Positions 26,885-34,662 of a DNA stretch of 64,000 nt are shown here, piece by piece. Where the stretch lies: positions 558,001 through 622,000 of the forward strand of contig NZ_JANDBC010000003.1 in assembly GCF_024320785.1 (NCBI RefSeq), written 5' to 3'. The notes under the pieces are model-generated. The model saw nothing but the letters and a program-made list of their open reading frames with translations, searched no databases and was not told the origin of the DNA. Positions within the stretch are counted from its first letter, which is position 1. Each line of letters starts with the position of its first letter. A program made the translations under genes and the position numbers. The DNA is from Gracilimonas sediminicola (GTDB lineage Bacteria > Bacteroidota > Rhodothermia > Balneolales > Balneolaceae).

Positions 26885-28648
26885 TTATCTTCTTGACTGT
26901 AAAAATTTTTGGTGATACCGGGTGGCCTCAGCTGTGTCTTCTTTAAAGAGGTAATACCGGGTCAGATTATAGTATAAAACCGGTTCATTGGATCCTAACC
27001 GCAAGCTTTCATCCAGCCAGTATTTGGCTTTGTCGTATGCTTTGTTATCCGTGTAAATGGATGAAAGTACATTCATATATCTTGGGTCATATGCTCCCTC
27101 ATTTAGCACCTGTTCGATTATATTCACCAGATATGCATTAGCCTGAGGATTATTAATAGCATATTCGATACCCCTCTCTATCAAATCAACAGAATTGAGC
27201 TGCCACTTAAGCATCTCATAATAATGAGGCATCACTTCCCGGGCATTATCCGCCTTCATCTGCTGATCTACAATTTTCTTTAGCGCATCGGGTACTGATT
27301 TTTGATTAACCTTAGTTACCGCTGCGATCGAATCAACATAAGATGATCTCATTAAGTCCTTATAGACCTCATTGAACTTTTCCAATTCTTCAGTTTCAGA
27401 AAGGCCCTTTTGAAAAGGATACCCACTCATAAGCCTGGATACAGTGATTTCCGCATAGGCCTTTTCAAATTGACTGATATCCTCTGGCGTATCAAATACA
27501 TTGGGAGAATAGGCTCTTTTGATCCTTTCTAATTCAAGAAGGTGCTCAAAGAAAAGATCGGCCATAAGTTTATGCCCCATGAAGTTGGGATGTAAATGAT
27601 CAACAAACATCGACTCATCCTCAATCCCGCTGGTGGAGTTGCTTCTTATCATTCTTTCAACATCCACCAGATGTACATTTGGGTCTTTAGCAAAATCATT
27701 TATTAGCTCATTAATCTCGTTAGGTGCCCTGAACCTGATCTCATCCAGCTCTTTTGCTTCATCAAACAATGTTATTGCTGCATTTTTATCACCGGTTTCG
27801 AAATGCTTCTCCCCTTCAGCATATGCTTTCAGGGCTTCATTTTTATCTGATAACGGCGGCTGATCCTTTAAGTTGGAAGCAACCGTTCCCAGTAATATGG
27901 GAACTCCATTGCTTTTGAAAAGCTCTGCCACATCTCCGATGTTTCTTTTGAATTGTTTTATTCCGGATGAATAGATTTCACCGCCAAGTTCAATTTTGGA
28001 TTCTCTGATGACGGAAGCCATCATCGTTCTCTGCTTATTCTTTTCATTATCCTTGGGACGAAATAGATTCTCTAAAAGCTGATACAGCCTCAGGTTCTTG
28101 AGGCTCAGAACCATCCTTTTTACTCTGATACTATTAATTAACCCAAATTGAGTAGTTCCTGCCCCAAATGACCCATAGTATTCATTATGGCCGGCATAAA
28201 CGATAATTGCATCGGGTTGATAATCCATCAGCCTATTTGAAATATCCCAAATCACGTAACTGTTTACGGCAGTCATGCCAAGGTTAACAACCTCTATATT
28301 TAGCCCGTCTGTTTCCAACAGCAGCTTTTGTTCTAATTGTTCAGCAAAGCTATAGTAGAAATTATAAGGGTAGCCTTGCGTGGATGATCCACCTAAAACA
28401 AAAATCCTGAAGGTATTTGCTTTCTTCTTCTTTAAGAATGGTGATACCGCTACTTGTGGTTTGAAAGATGGAAAATAGCGGGGCACAAAAGAGGAATTTG
28501 TAATCAAATAATCCGGCTGAGAAGGAACCTCAATAAAAAGGTCTTGTGCTTCCTCATTATACCCTCCAATTATCAGGGCAATTTCTATAAAACCCAGCAA
28601 AAAAAGCGGAAAAAGCAGTGTTATAATCCAGTAGATTTTATTTTTCAT
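26885..28648 (-). CDS. Membrane-anchored SGNH/GDSL hydrolase with C-terminal TPR-like helices (copy 1)
   Basis: 587 residues. One N-terminal membrane segment (about 5-28) is followed by an SGNH domain: block I FVLGGSSTQGYP (nucleophile Ser88), block II GMTAVNS, block III YAGHNEYYG, block V DHLHPNFMGHK with the catalytic Asp-x-x-His. A small TPR-like insert sits around 265-290 (EALKAYAEGEKHFETGDKNAAITLFDEAKEL), and the last 100 residues are helical repeats ending in a TPR. SGNH enzymes remove or transfer acyl groups; the GHNE form of block III is seen in membrane-bound acylhydrolases of this type. Substrate unknown. It follows a clear paralogue 124 bp upstream. Confidence 0.85.
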   Translation of the reverse strand: MKNKIYWIITLLFPLFLLGFIEIALIIGGYNEEAQDLFIEVPSQPDYLITNSSFVPRYFPSFKPQVAVSPFLKKKKANTFRIFVLGGSSTQGYPYNFYYSFAEQLEQKLLLETDGLNIEVVNLGMTAVNSYVIWDISNRLMDYQPDAIIVYAGHNEYYGSFGAGTTQFGLINSIRVKRMVLSLKNLRLYQLLENLFRPKDNEKNKQRTMMASVIRESKIELGGEIYSSGIKQFKRNIGDVAELFKSNGVPILLGTVASNLKDQPPLSDKNEALKAYAEGEKHFETGDKNAAITLFDEAKELDEIRFRAPNEINELINDFAKDPNVHLVDVERMIRSNSTSGIEDESMFVDHLHPNFMGHKLMADLFFEHLLELERIKRAYSPNVFDTPEDISQFEKAYAEITVSRLMSGYPFQKGLSETEELEKFNEVYKDLMRSSYVDSIAAVTKVNQKSVPDALKKIVDQQMKADNAREVMPHYYEMLKWQLNSVDLIERGIEYAINNPQANAYLVNIIEQVLNEGAYDPRYMNVLSSIYTDNKAYDKAKYWLDESLRLGSNEPVLYYNLTRYYLFKEDTAEATRYHQKFLQSRR

Positions 28649-28772
28649 ATGATGAGTAAAATGTTCAGAATGGTCCTATTCAAAGAATTACAACCCGGTA
28701 AAGTGTAATCAGCAAAATTGGAGACCCTCCTTTTCTCATTTTTTTGATGAATACCGAGTCATGTGTTTCAAC

Positions 28773-30545
28773 CTATTGCTCATTTCGTAAACGAATGTAC
28801 TTTTCAAATGCTTTTTTTGCGTTGGTTGTATCTCCTTTCAGGGCATAAAGCCTGGCATAGCTATACCAAAGCAAAATCGAATCTTCATCCCGTTCTTTAA
28901 CTTTTTGCAACCAGAATTCACTTCTTTCTAAATCTTCATGAAGTAAGTAAAGGGCTGCAAGAGTGTTTGCAAAAAATGGGTCTTCACGCTCAATGCTTAG
29001 AATGGTGTGAAGGATACTTACTGAATATGAATCATATTCTCGATCATTGATTGCATAGTTTACACTCTTTTTAAGCAAATCAGTATTGAATAATTGCCAA
29101 TGCACAAAATCCCGGTAGTGTTGTAATACTGAAATAGTATCTGTTTGGTTATTCTCATAGTTTATGACATCCGTGAGTGCCAACGGAATATCGCGTTGCA
29201 TTCTCCAGGACGAAGCCGCAATAGAATCTATATAGGAGCGGCTAAGATAATTGTTGTACTCATTCTGAAATTGAGCAAATTCCTGTTGCCCTGTTAACCC
29301 TTTTTTAAATGGATATCCCGCCTTCAGTCGCTTGATCTGAACATTCGCATAAATTTTTTCAAACTCAGATATTGAGGTATTGTCGTATAATGGATTCACA
29401 GTGTATGCTTCACTAATTCGGTCCATATTTTCCCTGAGTGACTCAAAATACAGGTCTGCGATCAACTGGTGGGCTTCCCAATCGGGGTGCAAATGATCAG
29501 TAAAGAAACTGCTGTCCTGTATGCTGCTCTCCGAAGCTTTAGCAGACGCCAAATTCACATCAACCAGGTAGGCCTTGTACTCTTTTGTGGCTTTTCTAAT
29601 CACATCATTCATTTTCCCAGGTGCCCTGAAGCGTATATCATCATATTCCTTGGCTTTCAGATACGCTACCCGTGCAGAGTCAATGGATCCGGAATCAAAA
29701 TAGTCGTTTCCTTCGCTGTATTTACTGAGGGCTGCTTCACCATTTCCCAGAGGTGGCTGATCTTTCAGATTTGATGTCACAGTACCTACAAAAACAGGTA
29801 TCGATTGGTCGCTAAATAATTCCAGGATATCCGATAAATTTTCCTCAAATTGCCTGACCCCCGCTTGGTATAACTCACTATTTACCGGTATTCCGGACTC
29901 TTTTACGACTCTCGCCATCAGGGTTCGATTGTTTGCATTACCGTCCCCATCCGGACGAAGAGTATCTTCAATTAGCTGATATAGGCGCCAGTTTTTGAGG
30001 TTCAAAATCAAGCGTTTCAAACCTACTCCTTTCCCAAAACCAAATTGAGTACTGCCAACTCCAAACGATCCGTAATATTCGTTATGACCTGCATAGATAA
30101 GTATTGCATCAGGGTCGTAATCGAGTAACCGTTTGCTTAAATCCCATAAAACAAAACTGTTTACAGCGGTCATCCCAAGATTAATTACCTCAACACCAAG
30201 ACCGACGGTTTCCATCTGTAACCTCTGTTGCAGCTGCGAAGAAAAGCTACTGTAAAAATTGTAAGGAAACCCTTGGGTTGAGGAACCTCCAAGTACAAAA
30301 ACCCGAAAGGTTTGATTGTCCTTCTCCTTCAAAAAAGGGTTTTTTGCTACATCGGGTGTAAATGCTGGAAAGTACCTGGATACAAAAGCAGGATTGACAA
30401 CCACATACTCAGGCTGAATTGCCACCTCTACAAAAAGTTCTTGTGCATCTTCGTTATAGCCTCCCAATCGTAAACCCAATTCCAGTAATAGAAAAAGAAA
30501 TACCGGAAACAGAATGGTGAAAGCCCAAAAAACAATTTTTTTCAT
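28773..30545 (-). CDS. Membrane-anchored SGNH/GDSL hydrolase with C-terminal TPR-like helices (copy 2)
   Basis: 590 residues, co-linear over the full length with the downstream gene: N-terminal membrane segment, FVLGGSSTQGFPYNFY (nucleophile Ser), GMTAVNSFVLWD, YAGHNEYYGSFG, FFTDHLHPDWEAHQ, TPR-like insert (EAALSKYSEGNDYFDSGSIDSARVAYLKAKEYDD) and C-terminal TPR. The two are tandem duplicates that have diverged to roughly half identity by eye, so the duplication is old and both appear functional because every catalytic block is kept. GH30 lies 111 bp upstream on the same strand. A role in removing acyl groups from glycans would fit but is inference. Confidence 0.85.
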   Translation of the reverse strand: MKKIVFWAFTILFPVFLFLLLELGLRLGGYNEDAQELFVEVAIQPEYVVVNPAFVSRYFPAFTPDVAKNPFLKEKDNQTFRVFVLGGSSTQGFPYNFYSSFSSQLQQRLQMETVGLGVEVINLGMTAVNSFVLWDLSKRLLDYDPDAILIYAGHNEYYGSFGVGSTQFGFGKGVGLKRLILNLKNWRLYQLIEDTLRPDGDGNANNRTLMARVVKESGIPVNSELYQAGVRQFEENLSDILELFSDQSIPVFVGTVTSNLKDQPPLGNGEAALSKYSEGNDYFDSGSIDSARVAYLKAKEYDDIRFRAPGKMNDVIRKATKEYKAYLVDVNLASAKASESSIQDSSFFTDHLHPDWEAHQLIADLYFESLRENMDRISEAYTVNPLYDNTSISEFEKIYANVQIKRLKAGYPFKKGLTGQQEFAQFQNEYNNYLSRSYIDSIAASSWRMQRDIPLALTDVINYENNQTDTISVLQHYRDFVHWQLFNTDLLKKSVNYAINDREYDSYSVSILHTILSIEREDPFFANTLAALYLLHEDLERSEFWLQKVKERDEDSILLWYSYARLYALKGDTTNAKKAFEKYIRLRNEQ

Positions 30546-30656
30546 ACTTACTAAATCATGTAACAGAAACTAAGTAACGGTCATAATAATTGCGTTCTGT
30601 TATTTCCTCATCAAAACAGAAAGAATGCGTATCGAATTATGAATTCAAATTACTTT

Positions 30657-32072
30657 CTACCAGATAACCGTTCCTACCGCACCTTCAAATAATGTCAGCC
30701 TTTTTATCTCCCCATCTACCGAGATCAGGAACTCTTTTAAAGAGTCCGAGTCATTGAGAATAATAATAACGATCTGACCGTCTTCATTAATAAAAGCCAC
30801 ATTGGGTAAATCTTCGGGAACATTGGATTCTATTCTTTGAGCCCCGGGTAGAACAAACTTTGAGGCATGAGCGATAATGTAATAGGCAGGATTTCTGGTA
30901 ATTTCATTCCCGATTATGGTCAACGCACCGAGGCATTGAGTGCAACCGCCATTGGTGTGCGGATCCTGATTTTGATCAGCGGCCAGGTTCCATTCCAGCA
31001 CATTCCGGCTCCAATTCCTTGTAGCTCCGATAATCAGGTTTCTGGTATGCCAGGCTAAATCTTGCGCAAAGTTTCCCGGAGCTCCAACCCATTGCTCCGT
31101 AAAATAAAGATTCTTATCGGGATGGGCGTTATGAACCTGGCTAAGAGCAGAAATATCTCCCGCGTATAAATGAAAAGCCGAACCATCTATGTATTTTTTT
31201 GCGTCCGGATCATTTAAAATTGAAATGGGGTATTCGGGTCTGTCGGCATTGTGATCATAAATAATGATCTTGGTTTCAATTCCCGCATCTTCAAAAGCAG
31301 GCCCCAGGTGATTCTTCACGAAATCGGCTTGTTCATTGGCCGACATATGCATACTGGGGTTATTTCCATCATGAAGTGGCTCATTTTGAACAGTAATAGC
31401 ATCGATGGTAATCCCCTCCTCTGCCATTCCTTGTATATATTTCACAAAATAGAGTGCGTAAGCATCATAATATCGGGGCAGTAAACTTCCACCCACGGTG
31501 TTGTTGTTTGATTTCACCCAGGTAGGAGCCGACCAGGGCGAACCCATAATTTTGAGTTCAGGATTAATGGCCAGAATCTCTTTTAATACCGGAATCAAAT
31601 ACTCACGATCTGGGTCAAGGCTGAATTCCGACATATCCTCGTCTGTCTCTCCGGCCTGTAAATCATTATAAGAGAATGTATGTGGGTCTAAATCGGAAGA
31701 ACCAATACTCACACGCAGGTAGCTTACTCCGATACTCCCTTCATCACGTCCGAAAAGCTCTTGCAGTAATTCCTGACGAGCTGAAGCACTCATGTTACTA
31801 ATATGAAGGGCACTCCCGCCGGTAAGCGAATACCCAAAGCCATCAATAGTTTGATAGATGTTGTTTGAAGTAATTTCTATTGTTGGCAGTTCTGGGTCAG
31901 CTTTGGCTTCGGTAACTCTGTCTTCAATTTCTTCAAGGAGTGCGGTTTGATCAGCGGTTGTAAGCCACAAATCTGAATGTTTATTACCATTGTCCCCCGC
32001 TGTTTTACATGATTGGTTAAAAAGGAAAATTGAAATGACAAGACTAACAGAGCAAAGAGTTTTGGTATTCAT
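30657..32072 (-). CDS. GH30 glycosidase lipoprotein, probable endo-beta-1,6-glucanase
   Basis: 471-residue lipoprotein, Cys22 after FNQS. The GH30 domain is complete: TIDGFGYSLTGGSALH at the start, YLRVSIGSSDLDPHTFSYND, GSPWSAPTWVKSN, acid/base E231 in AITVQNEPLHD, nucleophile E326 in LYFTEQWVG, then a C-terminal beta-sandwich. The arrangement matches GH30 subfamilies 1 and 3; with laminarin enzymes nearby, beta-1,6-glucanase (subfamily 3) that clears side branches is most likely. Glucosylceramidase or beta-xylosidase activity are alternatives. It follows the 30-residue-repeat protein by 27 bp and may share its transcript. Confidence 0.88.
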   Translation of the reverse strand: MNTKTLCSVSLVISIFLFNQSCKTAGDNGNKHSDLWLTTADQTALLEEIEDRVTEAKADPELPTIEITSNNIYQTIDGFGYSLTGGSALHISNMSASARQELLQELFGRDEGSIGVSYLRVSIGSSDLDPHTFSYNDLQAGETDEDMSEFSLDPDREYLIPVLKEILAINPELKIMGSPWSAPTWVKSNNNTVGGSLLPRYYDAYALYFVKYIQGMAEEGITIDAITVQNEPLHDGNNPSMHMSANEQADFVKNHLGPAFEDAGIETKIIIYDHNADRPEYPISILNDPDAKKYIDGSAFHLYAGDISALSQVHNAHPDKNLYFTEQWVGAPGNFAQDLAWHTRNLIIGATRNWSRNVLEWNLAADQNQDPHTNGGCTQCLGALTIIGNEITRNPAYYIIAHASKFVLPGAQRIESNVPEDLPNVAFINEDGQIVIIILNDSDSLKEFLISVDGEIKRLTLFEGAVGTVIW

Positions 32073-32099
32073 AAAATCCTATAAATCAATAACTATCAA

Positions 32100-32960
32100 T
32101 TAATTGTTTTGAAAAAGGGCTACAACTTCTGAGGGGCTCATGCTTTCCAGCATATCCCTGCGGCCAAGTTCGCGGATGAAATCTTCGGTAACTCCGTTTG
32201 CATGAAGGGCTATAATCCCTGAATAATCCAATTCTTCCAGGTAATCATATCTGTTTAGAGTTTGCATGTAATCCATTGGTACATCGTTAGCATATAAGCC
32301 CACCACACCTGAAAGGTCAAGCTCATCTAACAAATCAAGACGGTTCAATCCGCGAAGGTATTCTTCTGAAACACCGTTTGAATGCAACCCGATTACGCCA
32401 GTGTAATCCAGCTCATCCAGGTAATCAATCCGTTCTAAATTTCGGATATAATCGGCCGGTACTCCGTTGGCATGTAAACCAATCAAAGCGGTGTAGTCTA
32501 ATTCCTCCAGGAAATCGGCACGCTCCAGCTCGCGCATGTACTCCACAGGCACCTCATTTTGATACAGCGCCATGACCTGATTACGGTCAGGCGTTTCACC
32601 AAAATCAAGTTCGTTAACGTCATCGATGTACTCCAGTATTCCACCCGAAAGACCTGCCGGATTCTGAACCACTTCCGTCACCTGTCCGCTGTTTCCTCCG
32701 ATTCCCAGTGCATCGAGCGGCCGCCAGTCATTAAACCAGATAAAGAAAATGACCAGAAATACCCCTAAAACAATAGCATCCCGTTTCAGAGTACCCTTCT
32801 TTTCCTCGTTGAATTCCGGCCGGACGTAATCCAGGAAACCCCCATCCTCCTTAGGGTCTTCTCCTCCACCGTCAAAATCTATTTCCGGCTCCTGTTCTGC
32901 ATCATTATTGTGCAGATGATTCTTGATACGATTGCTATGTTTGTCTTTTTGGGGTGCCAT
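32100..32960 (-). CDS. Single-pass membrane protein with five exact 30-residue repeats
   Basis: 286 residues. A hydrophilic acidic N-terminus (1-60) leads to one membrane segment (about 62-79), then a linker, then five tandem units of exactly 30 residues each (137-166, 167-196, 197-226, 227-256, 257-286). Each has the pattern V-P-x-D-Y-[IM]-R-x-L-x-R-x-D-Y-L-[DE]-E-L, then [DL][YL][ST]G[VI][IV][GA]LHANG. Repeats of the GVTPEYIRELR type occur beside BlaR1-like peptidases and anti-sigma-type proteins, which this recalls; that link is from memory. No signal-peptide cleavage site, so it is likely anchored with the repeats in the periplasm. Function unknown. It ends 27 bp before GH30. Confidence 0.8.
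   Translation of the reverse strand: MAPQKDKHSNRIKNHLHNNDAEQEPEIDFDGGGEDPKEDGGFLDYVRPEFNEEKKGTLKRDAIVLGVFLVIFFIWFNDWRPLDALGIGGNSGQVTEVVQNPAGLSGGILEYIDDVNELDFGETPDRNQVMALYQNEVPVEYMRELERADFLEELDYTALIGLHANGVPADYIRNLERIDYLDELDYTGVIGLHSNGVSEEYLRGLNRLDLLDELDLSGVVGLYANDVPMDYMQTLNRYDYLEELDYSGIIALHANGVTEDFIRELGRRDMLESMSPSEVVALFQNN
32103..32552 (-). repeat. Five in-frame 90-bp tandem repeats
   Basis: These 450 bp encode residues 137-286 of the membrane repeat protein. The units are the same length with no partial unit at the end, so the gene stops on a repeat boundary. DNA-level similarity is lower than protein similarity, suggesting old repeats held by selection. Confidence 0.75.
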
Positions 32961-33017
32961 ATCCCGAATGTATGAATTGCGGAGCTAAGATTGTACAGGG
33001 AAGACCTATTTCTTTGA

Positions 33018-33185
33018 GAAGCCCTGAAGGACTTCGCTTGTTTACCGGAATAGATGAGTGGTAATAGATAGAATGCTGACTAAGTTTTACATTTTGGGTA
33101 ACCCGATCGCCCATCGAAAATCGCCAATCGATCACTCGAAAATCAAACAAAGCTGCGATGAACCTATTTTCGGATAACGATTAAC
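33018..33185. repeat. Intergenic repeat A, copy 1
   Basis: The first 38 bp (33018-33055, beginning GAAGCCCTGAAGGACTTC) are identical to 34483-34520. Patchy identity continues for about 130 bp, including TTTTGGGTAACCCGAT and AATCGATCACTCG. The start can fold: CGAAGTCC and GGGCTTC pair across TTCA. It lies between the repeat-protein gene and the thioredoxin-fold gene. Confidence 0.8.
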
Positions 33186-33191
33186 AAATTA

Positions 33192-34400
33192 CTAACGAGA
33201 CAGTTCTTCAACAATCGCGTTAAATCTTTGATCAAATTCCTCATAATAGCTGCCGGTCGCCGGTCCGGTGAAATAGCTATGAACGTAACGGGCGTAGCCA
33301 TCCTTATCTATAAACACCAATGTTGGGAAAGCGACAATCTCATCCATAAAAGAAAAGGCCTCAGCTGCTTTTGATTTAGATAGCCGGCCGCCGAGAATCA
33401 TTTTATATGGTACATCAAGACGGTTTTTGTAGGTTTGAATACGGCCCAATCCATATTCCGGAGAATAATTGGCTTCAAAATTTACTGCCAATATTTCCAC
33501 TTCTTTACCGGGATTTTCCCCTACCCATTCAGCCAAATAACGGGTTTGGTCCTGGCTGTTAGAACACCAGGTTCCCATCAGCTGAACGATAAGCACTTTA
33601 CCTTTATACTCTTCCGGATTGATCTTCTGCTCGGCCAATACAGCGAGCCTTTCCAAATCAGGCCTGATATTCTTTCCGGTTAAATCAACCATTTCAAATG
33701 GATCGGGCAGCTCAGCAGAATCATCCCGGGTTGCTATCCAGGGACGTGAATAGCCGTTATCCAGAACCAGTTCGCCGCTCCACCTTTCTTCACTTTCGTT
33801 GTATGTTCCTCTCAACAGGAAAGAATGCACCCCGTCAAATGTTGACATTTCGATGCTATTGCCTTCCACCTTTCCCTCAAAAAAACGATAGTCGCTTACT
33901 TCAGTCATAATGGTTCCGGTAACCCGGTTTCCGTTCTGCTCAAATAACCCGACAGCAGGGTATTCACTGCTTCTGCCCATATTCACGGTCATATCCCATC
34001 GATTACCAACTACTATGGGGTTTTCCTCTTCTGCCATTTCATACCGGGGCAAACCATATTCAGCCCTGAACGAGTAGCTTTGATTGCGATAATGCTTGAA
34101 AAGCCGACCTTCCATGCTATCAGAACCCTGTTTCATTTTCAGGGTGATGTCGAACCCAAACATGGGAATAATCAGGCTGTCGTTTCGAACAGTGGCTTCC
34201 AGCGAAGCCCGGTCTTCTCCGTTAATAAAAGTAAGTACCGGTGATTCAGAATCCTTAGGGTATTCTACCTCAAACTGAAATGGAATCTCCGCGTTGCTAT
34301 AAATAATGGTTCCTTTCCAGGTTCCTTCTTTTGGAATTTGGGCGGCTGCGAATGACTGGAATACAATGAGGAGTAGAAATAGTCCGGCTATATTTTTCAT
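33192..34400 (-). CDS. TlpA-like thioredoxin-fold protein with CxxS active site, secreted
   Basis: 402 residues with a signal peptide cut near AAA-Q (about residue 20). Residues 22-225 are a beta-rich region with lipocalin-like repeats (GTWKGTIIYSNAEIPFQFEV, then WDMTVNMGRSSEYPAVGLFEQNGNRVTGTI). A TlpA/AhpC-type thioredoxin fold follows (about 236-400: KGKVLIVQLMGTWCSNSQDQ, cis-Pro region IVAFPTLVFIDKDG). The usual WCxxC is WCSNS (Cys279, Ser282), so the second cysteine is missing. Single-cysteine variants may act as isomerases, reductants through glutathione-like thiols, or binding proteins. It is flanked on both sides by copies of intergenic repeat A. Substrate is unknown. Confidence 0.85.
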   Translation of the reverse strand: MKNIAGLFLLLIVFQSFAAAQIPKEGTWKGTIIYSNAEIPFQFEVEYPKDSESPVLTFINGEDRASLEATVRNDSLIIPMFGFDITLKMKQGSDSMEGRLFKHYRNQSYSFRAEYGLPRYEMAEEENPIVVGNRWDMTVNMGRSSEYPAVGLFEQNGNRVTGTIMTEVSDYRFFEGKVEGNSIEMSTFDGVHSFLLRGTYNESEERWSGELVLDNGYSRPWIATRDDSAELPDPFEMVDLTGKNIRPDLERLAVLAEQKINPEEYKGKVLIVQLMGTWCSNSQDQTRYLAEWVGENPGKEVEILAVNFEANYSPEYGLGRIQTYKNRLDVPYKMILGGRLSKSKAAEAFSFMDEIVAFPTLVFIDKDGYARYVHSYFTGPATGSYYEEFDQRFNAIVEELSR

Positions 34401-34482
34401 GGGGAGAATATAGTTAATTCAGGTTGAATAGCCATTGATGATCGGACACAAACAAATCCGTTTTATAGTAGCTATGTAACGC

Positions 34483-34645
34483 GAAGCCCTGAAGGACTTC
34501 GCTTGTTTACCGGAATAGATCTGAGATAGTATATAGAACGGTACCTGAGTTTGACATTTTGGGTAACCCGATTGTCCATCGCAAATCGCTAATCGATCAC
34601 TCGCAAATCAAATAGCGCTATAATGACCCAAATTCCGATTAACGA
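34483..34645. repeat. Intergenic repeat A, copy 2
   Basis: Matches 33018-33185 in the same orientation, with the first 38 bp identical and later blocks well conserved. The copy lies between the thioredoxin-fold gene and icmF. Its start, GCGAAG with CTTCGC 10 bp later, is a short dyad. It carries no ORF. Confidence 0.8.
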
Positions 34646-34662
34646 ATACCTAAAAAACTAAA

